Shown here: piece by piece, positions 26,007-33,697 of the stretch
Layout of the letters: the number at the start of each line of letters is the position of its first letter
Numbering within the stretch: position 1 is the first letter of the stretch
NCBI RefSeq assembly: GCF_900996245.1
Contig: NZ_CAAJGK010000096.1
Span: 1-64,000, forward strand
DNA from: Paraburkholderia sp. BCC1886
Lineage (GTDB): Bacteria > Pseudomonadota > Gammaproteobacteria > Burkholderiales > Burkholderiaceae
Length of the DNA: 64,000 bases
Direction of reading: 5' to 3'
The notes under the pieces: generated by a model
Told to the model about the DNA's origin: nothing
Database searches by the model: none
Seen by the model: the letters and a program-made list of their open reading frames with translations, nothing else
Made by a program: the position numbers and the translations under genes

Positions 26007-26771
26007 ATGCCTTCCTATGAGCCGATCGGCGCGCTGCTGCGCGGCCTCGAGGTCCTGCACGCGATCAACGACCGCGGTCCGCAGACCATCGGCGACCTGC
26101 ACGGCGCGACCGGTATTTCGAAGCCGACGCTGGTCCGTATCGTCGAGACGCTGCAGCACGCGGGTTATCTGAACGCGGGCGACGCGCAACGCCGCTACAC
26201 CGTGACACCGCGCGTGCTGGGTCTCGCCAACGGCTACGAGCCGCAACGCTGGCTGATGGACGTCGCCGGTCCCCGGCTCGACGAATTGCGCGCGGCCGCC
26301 GGCTGGCCGGTCGAACTCGGTGTGTTCGACGGCGACGCAATGGTCATACTCAACACCAGCCGCGAGCCCGGCTATCTGTCGGTGAATCGCAAACCCGGTT
26401 CGCGCGTGCCCTTGCTGAAGACGGCACTGGGACGCGCGTTCGTCGCCAGCCTGCCGGACGCGCGGCGGCTGGCGCTCATCGACCAGCTGGCCGCGCGCGG
26501 CGACGACGAATTCGACCTCGCGCGCCATGCAGCCGCTTTCGGCAAACTCGTGGCCAACGTCAAAAAACGCGGCTACGCGGTGGCCGATCAGGAGACGCTC
26601 ACCAATGGGCGGGCGCTCGCCGTCGCTGTCATCGTCAACGACGAACCGGTGGCCAGCGTGAACCTGGTCGTGCATTCGTCGGCCATGTCGCTGAACGAAC
26701 TGGAAGCGAAATGGGGCGCACGACTGATCGAACTCAGCAGGCAGATCGCCGCCGATATCGTTCACCGCTAG
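26007..26771 (+). CDS. IclR-family transcriptional regulator
   Basis: This 254-aa regulator has an N-terminal winged helix (TIGDLHGATGISKPTLVRIVETLQHAGYL) and a C-terminal IclR ligand-binding domain (ELRAAAGWPVELGVFDGDAMVI, LKTALGRAFVASLPD, VASVNLVVHSSAMS). It is divergent from the CoA-transferase gene and convergent with the MFS gene, so it most likely controls one or both. A TACAAT -10-like box (25953-25958) lies 49 bases upstream of the start. Confidence 0.9.
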   Translation: MPSYEPIGALLRGLEVLHAINDRGPQTIGDLHGATGISKPTLVRIVETLQHAGYLNAGDAQRRYTVTPRVLGLANGYEPQRWLMDVAGPRLDELRAAAGWPVELGVFDGDAMVILNTSREPGYLSVNRKPGSRVPLLKTALGRAFVASLPDARRLALIDQLAARGDDEFDLARHAAAFGKLVANVKKRGYAVADQETLTNGRALAVAVIVNDEPVASVNLVVHSSAMSLNELEAKWGARLIELSRQIAADIVHR

Positions 26772-26798
26772 CGTCGCACGCGTTCGCATCGTGTGGCG

Positions 26799-28124
26799 TC
26801 AGACGGAAGCATGTCGATGCACGACGAAGAGCGCCACGGCGCCGATGGCGAGAAACGTCCCCATCACCAGCAGCGACGCGGTGTACACGCCGCTCGCCGC
26901 CGCCAGCTTGCCGACGATGATCGGCGCACAGAATGCACCGGCAATGCCCACCGAACTGACGAGCGCGATGCCGCCCGCCGCGGTATCGCGTGGCAGCATG
27001 TCGGACGCGGTTGCCCAGAACAGTGGATAACCGGAGAGCACGCCGGCTACCATCATCACGAGCCCCAGCCCGAATCCGCCGATGCCGTGCAGCGACGCCG
27101 CGCACAGATAACCGGCCGCGCCGAGTGCGAACGCGGCCGGACAGATAAGCCGCGAGCGGCGGCGGTCCGCGCTGCGGCACGAAAGGTACATGGTGAGCGC
27201 CGCGACCAGATAGGGCACGGCGACCAGCAGGCCGATCTGAAAGTCCGCGCTCGCATAGCCGGAACTCTTGACGATGGCCGGCAAGAACGCGCCGATGGTC
27301 GTAATGCCGGCGTTCAACGCGAAGTAGGCGATGAACAGCGCGTACACGCGTGGCCGCGCGAGCAGTGACCAGAATGGCGCCCGGCTGCCGTGCGGAGCAG
27401 TCGGCGCGGCATCGTCGAGTCCCTGACGGATCAGGTCGCGCTCGGTCTCGTTGAGCCATTTTGCGTCGTTTGGACCGTCGGGCAACGTGAACCACAACAC
27501 GAAGCCGAGCACGACGGAGGGCGCCGCCTCGACGAGAAACATCCAGTGCCAGCCCTTCAGGCCCAGCACGGTTGGCATGTTGCCGATCATCCATCCCGAT
27601 AGCGGGCCGCCGATAAAACCGGCGAACGCGAGCGGCAGCATGAAGATCGACATGATGCGGGCTCGCTGTCCCGCGGGGAACCAGTACGTCAGGTACAACA
27701 GCACGCCTGGAAAGAAGCCGGCTTCCGCCGCACCCAGCGCAATACGCACGATATACAGATGCGTGGCGCTGCCGACGAACGCCATCGAGCCCGACGCAAT
27801 ACCCCACAGAATCATGATGCGCGACAGCGTGCGGCGCGCGCCGATTTTTTCGAGCAGCAGATTGCTGGGCACTTCGAAAATCAGATAGCCCGCAAAGAAA
27901 ATCGCGGCACCGAAACCGTATTGCTGCGGCGTGAGATTCAACTCGCGGCTCATCGAAAGCTGCGCAAAGCCAATGTTGATTCGGTCGAGAAACGCGAGGA
28001 TATAGCCGAGAAAAAGCAGCGGCAGCACGCGCCGGGCGACCTTGCGATACACGTCGTCCGATTGCACGGTATCGGGCGTGGATAACGTGGAACGGTCGAG
28101 AGCAGACGAGCGAGGGGTGAGCAT
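26799..28124 (-). CDS. MFS transporter, anion:cation symporter type
   Basis: This 441-aa protein has about 12 membrane segments, an N-terminal RVLPLLFLGYILAFLDRINIGFAQ and the interdomain MFS motifs (FEVPSNLLLEKIGARRTLSRIMI). It belongs to the anion:cation symporter group used for tartrate, phthalate, hexuronates and similar carboxylates. The substrate is not evident. It converges with the IclR gene (27 bases between stops) and precedes a small minus-strand gene's 3' side. It may supply the substrate for the CoA transferase. Confidence 0.88.
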   Translation of the reverse strand: MLTPRSSALDRSTLSTPDTVQSDDVYRKVARRVLPLLFLGYILAFLDRINIGFAQLSMSRELNLTPQQYGFGAAIFFAGYLIFEVPSNLLLEKIGARRTLSRIMILWGIASGSMAFVGSATHLYIVRIALGAAEAGFFPGVLLYLTYWFPAGQRARIMSIFMLPLAFAGFIGGPLSGWMIGNMPTVLGLKGWHWMFLVEAAPSVVLGFVLWFTLPDGPNDAKWLNETERDLIRQGLDDAAPTAPHGSRAPFWSLLARPRVYALFIAYFALNAGITTIGAFLPAIVKSSGYASADFQIGLLVAVPYLVAALTMYLSCRSADRRRSRLICPAAFALGAAGYLCAASLHGIGGFGLGLVMMVAGVLSGYPLFWATASDMLPRDTAAGGIALVSSVGIAGAFCAPIIVGKLAAASGVYTASLLVMGTFLAIGAVALFVVHRHASV

Positions 28125-28205
28125 GACGGTCTCCGTTTTCTTCTATGTCGCTAAAGGTGAATGCGACGCCTCGCATCGCTGGCGCTGCGTGCCTGTCCGC
28201 GTGGA

Positions 28206-28430
28206 TCAGCCCAACGCGTCGATGAATGCAGCCGAATCGCTGACCCAGCCGAAGAAGGTTTCGATGTTGTAGAGCGTGGCGCGATACGTGTCTTCCGGGC
28301 CGGTCTCGAAACGCAGATCTTCCGGCCGCGCCTTCAAACGGCGCGCAGTCGCACCGAGAAAGGACGGCGTGCCCACCTGCTCCGCATCGGCAGGCGGATT
28401 GAGACGTGGGGCGGAGAGGGATGTCGTCAT
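28206..28430 (-). CDS. Hypothetical protein, 74 aa
   Basis: A short ORF beginning MTTSLSAPRLNPPADAEQVG and ending FGWVSDSAAFIDALG. It has no signal peptide, membrane segment or recognised motif; it is mildly acidic with several Arg residues in the middle. It lies upstream of the MFS gene on the same strand (81 bases) and back to back with the gallate dioxygenase gene, so it could be a leader gene of the MFS transcript. Codon use fits the genome, but the ribosome site is weak. It may be a small real gene or a remnant. Confidence 0.45.
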   Translation of the reverse strand: MTTSLSAPRLNPPADAEQVGTPSFLGATARRLKARPEDLRFETGPEDTYRATLYNIETFFGWVSDSAAFIDALG

Positions 28431-28919
28431 GGTGATCTACCGGTTGATCGAGTATTTCGCTAGGAGAAATATCATTTCATAAATTTTACGGTTGGCACGA
28501 GGTCGAAAAAATCGTGGTTAACCTTGAGTACTTGCCTGTCGCGATTTGCGATGTGCCTGAGCAAGCCATCTGTTCTATTTATGGGCTGCAAGCAACGCGG
28601 CTTATCGTTCCGCGCAAAAGCCGGCTTGCCGCGATGACGACCGCGCTCGCTCCGGCGCGGCTTGCAGGGCTTTTCGAGCGCCTGTGCGATCCGCCGGGGC
28701 GTTCAGTCGGAGCGGATAATCGCAATGACACGTGGTTAACCCTCCCTTCCGGGCGCTACCGGCGATTTCTATATTCGCTTCCCAACGGGGCGGCATGCTG
28801 TCTCCCCTGCACGCGTTCCCTAGCCGATTCATCCGGTTTTGCGCGGTGCGCACCTTATCGAGTATTCGCCGGGCGTGAGCGTGAGTCCGGCGGCATCTGG
28901 AATTTTCAGGAGTACAGGC
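28431..28919 (+). promoter_or_regulatory. 489-bp regulatory region upstream of gallate dioxygenase
   Basis: No convincing gene is present. An 11-base sequence CGTGGTTAACC occurs twice in direct orientation (28513-28523 and 28731-28741); its core GGTTAACC is a perfect palindrome, as expected for a dimeric regulator site. A small inverted repeat GAAAT/ATTTC flanks ATC near 28465-28478. The two sites 218 bases apart could bind the regulator of the downstream gallate genes, but no regulator gene is adjacent. The start of transcription was not identified. Confidence 0.4.
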
Positions 28920-30221
28920 ATGGCAAGGATCATCGGTGGCATCGCTGCATCGCACACCCCAACGATCGGTTTCGCTTTCGACAAGAACAAGCGCGACGAT
29001 CCCGTATGGGCGCCGATTTTCGACAACTTCGCACCGCTCGCCGACTGGCTCGCCGAGAAGCAGCCGGACGTGCTGCTGGTCATCTATAACGATCACGTCA
29101 CGTCGTTCTTCTTCGACCACTATTCGGCGTTCACGCTCGGCGTCGGGCCGCAATGGCAGGTCGCCGACGAGGGCGGTGGCGCACGCGATCTTCCGCCGAT
29201 AAAAGGACATCCTGAACTGGCCGCGCACATCGGCACCTCGCTGATGACCGACGAGTTCGACATGTCGTTCTTCCAGAACAAGCCGCTCGATCACGGCTGC
29301 TTTTCGCCGCTGTCGATGCTGTGCCCGCACAAGCCCGAATGGCCCGTGAAACTCGTGCCGCTGCAAATGGGCGTGCTGCAACTGCCGGTTCCCAGCGCGC
29401 GCCGTTTTTATAAGCTTGGTCAGGCATTGCGGCGTGCCATCGAAAGTTATCCCGAAGACCTGAAGGTGGCGATCGTTGCGACCGGTGGTTTGTCGCACCA
29501 GGTTCACGGCGAGCGCGCGGGCTTCAACAACACGGCATGGGATCAGCGCTTTCTCGATCTGTTCGAGAACGACCCCGAACAACTGGCGGAAATGACGATT
29601 GCCGAATACGCGGAACTCGGCGGCTTCGAGGGCGCGGAAGTGGTCATGTGGCTCACCATGCGTGGCGCGCTGTCGGCGAACGTCGTGTGCAAGCATCGCA
29701 GCTACTACCTGCCGTCCATGGCCGGGATTGCGACGGCTATCTACGAAGGCGAAGGGAATGAAACGAAGCCGTCGGTCATCGAGCGGCACCGTCAGCGTAT
29801 GGCGGTTCAACTGACCGATGTCGAGAAGCTGGAAGGCACGTATCCGTTCTCGATCGAAGTCGCCGTGCGTGCCTATCGCATCAACGACTACCTGCACCGG
29901 ATGGTCGAACCCGCGCATCGCGAAGCGTTTCTTGCCGACCCCGAAGCGAGCTTCGAAGCGGCCGGCCTGAGCGATACCGAGCGCGATCTGATTCGCCGTC
30001 GCGACTGGCGCGGTCTGCTGCATTACGGGGTGATCTTTTTCATGCTCGAGAAACTCGGCGCGGTGACCGGCGTATCGAATCTGCACATCTACGCCGCCAT
30101 GCGCGGTGAAACGCTGGAAGCGTTTCAGCAGACCCGTAACGCACCCGGCGCGCTGTATTCGGTCGCCGGAAAAACGGCGGGGAAACTCGATTGGGACAGC
30201 ACGGGAAAAAGTAAGAACTGA
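28920..30221 (+). CDS. galA: Gallate dioxygenase (LigB/LigA fusion extradiol dioxygenase)
   Basis: This 433-aa non-heme Fe(II) ring-cleaving enzyme opens gallate to 4-oxalomesaconate. The N-terminal two thirds is the LigB-type catalytic domain (GGIAASHTPTIGFAFD with an iron His, YNDHVTSFFFDHYSAFTLG, GGLSHQVHGERAGFNN). The C-terminal part (about 310-420) is LigA-like (SFEAAGLSDTERDLIRRRDW). This one-chain layout and length match GalA of Pseudomonas putida. Start 28920 has AGGAG seven bases upstream. A porin and an aromatic-acid MFS carrier follow, consistent with gallate uptake. The later enzymes GalB, GalC and GalD are not in the window. Confidence 0.9.
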   Translation: MARIIGGIAASHTPTIGFAFDKNKRDDPVWAPIFDNFAPLADWLAEKQPDVLLVIYNDHVTSFFFDHYSAFTLGVGPQWQVADEGGGARDLPPIKGHPELAAHIGTSLMTDEFDMSFFQNKPLDHGCFSPLSMLCPHKPEWPVKLVPLQMGVLQLPVPSARRFYKLGQALRRAIESYPEDLKVAIVATGGLSHQVHGERAGFNNTAWDQRFLDLFENDPEQLAEMTIAEYAELGGFEGAEVVMWLTMRGALSANVVCKHRSYYLPSMAGIATAIYEGEGNETKPSVIERHRQRMAVQLTDVEKLEGTYPFSIEVAVRAYRINDYLHRMVEPAHREAFLADPEASFEAAGLSDTERDLIRRRDWRGLLHYGVIFFMLEKLGAVTGVSNLHIYAAMRGETLEAFQQTRNAPGALYSVAGKTAGKLDWDSTGKSKN

Positions 30222-30282
30222 GCAATAAGAACTGAGCAGGCGACGAATTCAAAACCAATTAAAAAGTGTCTGGAGATAGAAG

Positions 30283-31380
30283 GTGAAGAGCAACAAGAAA
30301 GTCGGCCTCGCGCTGTTGAGCGCCACGTTGGCGACGACAGCCGCGCACGCGCAGAGCAGCGTGACGCTGTTCGGCATGATCGATACGGGCATTTCATATG
30401 TGAGCAATCAGGCCGGCAAGCACAACGTCAAGATGGACGACGGCGTGAACGGTCCGAACCTGTGGGGCTTCAAAGGCGTTGAAGATCTGGGCGGCGGCAC
30501 CAGGGCGATCTTCGAACTGGTCGATCAGTTTCAGGTCGACAACGGCGGCTTCATGCCCAATTCGAGTCTGTTCAGCCGGACGTCGCTGGTTGGGCTCGTC
30601 AACGACCGGCTCGGAAAGCTGACCTTGGGTAATCAGTACGACTTCATGACGGACTCGCTGTATTTCGCCGGCGACGATCCCGCGGAAATCTCGGGCCATT
30701 TCTACGATTTTCGTGCCGGTCCGTTCAAGAAACTGGCATTGCCGTCGAACGCCACCGGCGATTTCGACTGGGACCGCATGGCTGGCGAGCGCGTTGCGAA
30801 TTCGGTGAAATACGTCACGCCGGTTGTCGGCGGCTTCAGCGCGGGCGCCATGTACGGCTTCGGCGGCGTGGCCGGGTCGATTGGTTCGGGTAACTCACAA
30901 AGCTTCGCACTGAACTATGCCGCCGGTTCTTTCGGCGCGAATGCCGCGTTCACCAACATCAAGTACTACACGGCCGGCGCCGCCGACGTGAGCGTGCGCA
31001 ACTGGGGTGTCGGCACGCACTACCGGTTTGGTTCGTGGATCGCCAATGCGCTGTTCACGACCGTGCACAACTCGGCGAACGGCGGTGCGATATACGAAGG
31101 CTCGCTCGGCGCGCATTACAACTTCACGCCGGCACTCAGCGCAGGCGTGTCGTACATGTACATGAAGGGCAACCAGACCGTCGACGACAACCACGCGCAC
31201 CAGGTCGGCGGCAATGTCGACTATGCGTTGTCCAAGCGCACCACGGTCTACGTGCTGGGCCTGTATCAGCGTGCGAACGCCGGGGCGCAGGCGCAGATCA
31301 ACGGCTTGAACAGTGCCGATGGCGCGTCGAGCAACGCCACGCAGGCCATCGCCCGCATCGGTATTCACACGCGCTTCTAA
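30283..31380 (+). CDS. General porin (Gram-negative porin family, OmpC-like)
   Basis: A 365-aa outer-membrane beta-barrel with a signal peptide (MKSNKKVGLALLSATLATTAAHA|QSS), the SSVTLFGMIDTGISYVSNQAG opening and FKGVEDLGGGTRAIFELVDQFQ, a hallmark of Burkholderiales trimeric porins. It ends in ARIGIHTRF with a terminal Phe for Bam recognition. The start is GTG 30283 with GGAGA upstream. Placed between galA and the MFS carrier, it probably admits aromatic acids. Confidence 0.92.
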   Translation: MKSNKKVGLALLSATLATTAAHAQSSVTLFGMIDTGISYVSNQAGKHNVKMDDGVNGPNLWGFKGVEDLGGGTRAIFELVDQFQVDNGGFMPNSSLFSRTSLVGLVNDRLGKLTLGNQYDFMTDSLYFAGDDPAEISGHFYDFRAGPFKKLALPSNATGDFDWDRMAGERVANSVKYVTPVVGGFSAGAMYGFGGVAGSIGSGNSQSFALNYAAGSFGANAAFTNIKYYTAGAADVSVRNWGVGTHYRFGSWIANALFTTVHNSANGGAIYEGSLGAHYNFTPALSAGVSYMYMKGNQTVDDNHAHQVGGNVDYALSKRTTVYVLGLYQRANAGAQAQINGLNSADGASSNATQAIARIGIHTRF

Positions 31381-31423
31381 CAAGAGTCCTGACCCGTTGC
31401 ATGAAGGAGGCAGAAGTAAATCA

Positions 31424-32773
31424 ATGACTACAAGACGAACAATCGACATCAAGGCATTTATCGACGGGCGATCCATTTCGCCCTACCAGTGGTTACTGGT
31501 GGCGCTGTGCTTTCTCGTGGTGACGGCGGACGGCATGGACGTCGCGATCATGGGTTTCGTCGCGCCCTCGATCATCCACGATTGGGGCATCTCGCGACCC
31601 GCGTTCGGTCTGGTGATGAGCGCGGCGCCGCTGGGTCTCGTGATCGGCGCGCTGGCCGCGGGGCCGGCTTCCGACCGCATCGGCCGCAAGTGGGTGTTGA
31701 TTACCTCCGTGTTCCTGTTCGGCGTGTTCACCATCGCGACGGCGTTCACGCAGTCGCCGGTGCAGATGGCCGTTCTGCGCCTGCTGACCGGCATTGGGCT
31801 CGGCGCCGCGATGCCGAACTCGACGACCTTGCTCTCCGAGTACGCGCCGCAGCGCAAGCGCTCGCTGCTGATCACCATCATGTTCACCGGCTTCAATCTC
31901 GGTTCCGCACTGATCGGCTTCGTTGCCGGCTGGCTGATTCCCGACCATGGCTGGCGTTCGGTGCTGATCTTCGGCGGCGCGCTGCCGCTCGTACTGATCC
32001 CGCTGCAAGTGTGGCTCCTGCCCGAATCGGCACGGCTGCTCGCGGTGCGCGGCGCGTCGCCCGAGCGGATCGGCAAAGTACTGGGCCGGGTATGCGGCGA
32101 GCGTTTTGCCGGCGACGAAGTGTTCGTGTCCAGCGAACCGCCGCTGCCCACGCGCAAACCCATCGGCGTGCTTTTCTCGCACGGCTACGGCGTGCTGACG
32201 GCTGCGTTGTGGGTGACGTATTTCATGGGGCTGCTGGTCATCTATCTGCTGACGGGCTGGTTGCCGACGCTGATGAAAGACGCCGGCTTGACGGTGTCGT
32301 CCGCGGCCAACGTGACGGCGATGTTCCAGATCGGCGGAACCATCGGCGCGATTCTGGTCGGCTGGATGATGGATAAGGTGCGCCCGGCGCCGGTGATCAG
32401 CGCGGCGTATCTCGGCGGCGGATTGTGTGTGCTGGGGCTCGCGTGGATCGGTGCGCTGTCTTCGTCGCTCGCATTGCTGGTGTTTGCTGCGGGATTCTGC
32501 ATGAGCGGCGCGCAGACGGGACTGAATGCGTTCGCGCCCGGCCGTTATCCAACCGTTGCGCGTGCAACGGGTGTGAGCTGGATGCTCGGCATGGGCCGGT
32601 TCGGCAGCATCTTCGGCTCGGCGATCGGCGGTGCGTTGCTGGGTTTCGGACTGCAGTTCGGCGCGATTCTCGCGATGCTCGCCGTGCCGGCGACGCTGGC
32701 GGCGGTGGCGATCCTGCTGGCACAGCGCGCGAGGGTCGGTGAACCGTCCGTGCAACCCAATACCGCGCACTGA
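31424..32773 (+). CDS. MFS aromatic acid:H+ symporter (PcaK/GalT type)
   Basis: This 449-aa carrier has 12 membrane segments, the conserved Asp-rich first helix (VTADGMDVAIMGFVAP) that marks the aromatic acid/H+ symporter group, and the motif GPASDRIGRKWVLI between helices 2 and 3. PcaK moves 4-hydroxybenzoate and protocatechuate; GalT moves gallate. Coming after gallate dioxygenase and a porin, gallate is the most likely substrate. The Met at 31424 is preferred to upstream starts; GAAGGAGG lies 13 bases upstream, a rather long spacing. Confidence 0.9.
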   Translation: MTTRRTIDIKAFIDGRSISPYQWLLVALCFLVVTADGMDVAIMGFVAPSIIHDWGISRPAFGLVMSAAPLGLVIGALAAGPASDRIGRKWVLITSVFLFGVFTIATAFTQSPVQMAVLRLLTGIGLGAAMPNSTTLLSEYAPQRKRSLLITIMFTGFNLGSALIGFVAGWLIPDHGWRSVLIFGGALPLVLIPLQVWLLPESARLLAVRGASPERIGKVLGRVCGERFAGDEVFVSSEPPLPTRKPIGVLFSHGYGVLTAALWVTYFMGLLVIYLLTGWLPTLMKDAGLTVSSAANVTAMFQIGGTIGAILVGWMMDKVRPAPVISAAYLGGGLCVLGLAWIGALSSSLALLVFAAGFCMSGAQTGLNAFAPGRYPTVARATGVSWMLGMGRFGSIFGSAIGGALLGFGLQFGAILAMLAVPATLAAVAILLAQRARVGEPSVQPNTAH

Positions 32774-32800
32774 GTCGCGCACCGAACGGCGTTATCGAGA

Positions 32801-33526
32801 ATGAAGAGTTTGCCGGGCATCTTGCACGATCCAGTCACGAGTCACACGGTCAGCGGCATTTCGTCGATGGCGACCCGTAACCTGCTGGTCGATCTGGTCG
32901 ACTGCTACGCCCGCGATGCGGGGCAGGCCGTGGCGATCGAAGCGACGGGCGGCGTGGAAGCGGCGCGGCGGGTTCTGGAGGGCGAGGCGTTCGACGTGGT
33001 CGTGCTGGCGGCCGATGCAATTGCGCGGCTGATCGAAGCCGGGCGGCTGGTGGCGGACAGCCGGGTCGATATCGCCCGCTCGCAGGTGGCGGTGGCAGTC
33101 GCGAGCGGTACTGCGAGGCCCGATATCGCTAATGAAGCGGCGCTGCGCAGGGCTGTTCTTTCTGCAGGTAGCGTTGGCTATTCGACGGGGCCCAGCGGGA
33201 CGCATCTGTCGAATCTGTTCGAGCGCTGGGGCATTGCCGACGCGATCGCATCACGTATCGTGCTGGCGGCGCCGGGTGTGCCTGTCGGTTCGCTGATCGC
33301 GAGCGGTGAGGTCGAACTGGGTTTCCAGCAATACAGCGAACTGTTGCATGTGCCGGGGATCGAAATCGTCGGCATGTTGCCGGGTGATGTCGACGTGGTT
33401 ACGGTGTTCTCGGCGGCTATTTGTACGGCGTGTGTGCAGCGGGAGGCTGCGCGGGCGCTTATTGGTTATTTAGCTTCTGCTGAGGCTGCTGGGGTGAAAC
33501 GGGCGCACGGGATGGAGCCGGTGTAA
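32801..33526 (+). CDS. ModA-like substrate-binding domain protein without a signal peptide
   Basis: The 241-aa product has the fold pattern of molybdate-type periplasmic binding proteins (LLVDLVDCYARDAGQAV, EGEAFDVVVLAADAIARLIEAGRL, GYSTGPSGTHLSNLFERWG, GEVELGFQQYSELLHVPG). The N terminus is MKSLPGILHDPVTSHTV, which is not a signal peptide, and no ABC permease or ATPase is nearby. It follows the MFS gene by 27 bases, so it is probably the last gene of the gallate operon. It may be a cytoplasmic ligand sensor or binding protein; its function is unknown. Confidence 0.78.
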   Translation: MKSLPGILHDPVTSHTVSGISSMATRNLLVDLVDCYARDAGQAVAIEATGGVEAARRVLEGEAFDVVVLAADAIARLIEAGRLVADSRVDIARSQVAVAVASGTARPDIANEAALRRAVLSAGSVGYSTGPSGTHLSNLFERWGIADAIASRIVLAAPGVPVGSLIASGEVELGFQQYSELLHVPGIEIVGMLPGDVDVVTVFSAAICTACVQREAARALIGYLASAEAAGVKRAHGMEPV

Positions 33527-33626
33527 AGAGTGGGAATTGGGCGTACTACTTTGCTGCGAACGATCGCCGGATCGACCGCGCGTCGCATCGCAACCCCCGA
33601 AAAACCTCCCCCTCAAACCGCCTCAC

Positions 33627-33632
33627 TATAAT
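33627..33632 (+). promoter_or_regulatory. Candidate -10 box for selA
   Basis: A perfect TATAAT lies 66 bases before the selA ATG in a 171-bp gap after the ModA-like gene. The -35 region is C-rich and unlike consensus. Confidence 0.35.
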
Positions 33633-33697
33633 GAACGACCGGGCCCCGCCCAGACATCCAGTCCAGCAGTCTTTCACCTCCTCACCCACCACCGCCC

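Noticed and set aside
28514..28919. Possible gene in the galA leader (plus frame from 28514 or minus frame from 30086)
   Set aside because: The plus frame has odd codon use and runs out of frame into galA; the minus frame is mainly the galA shadow.
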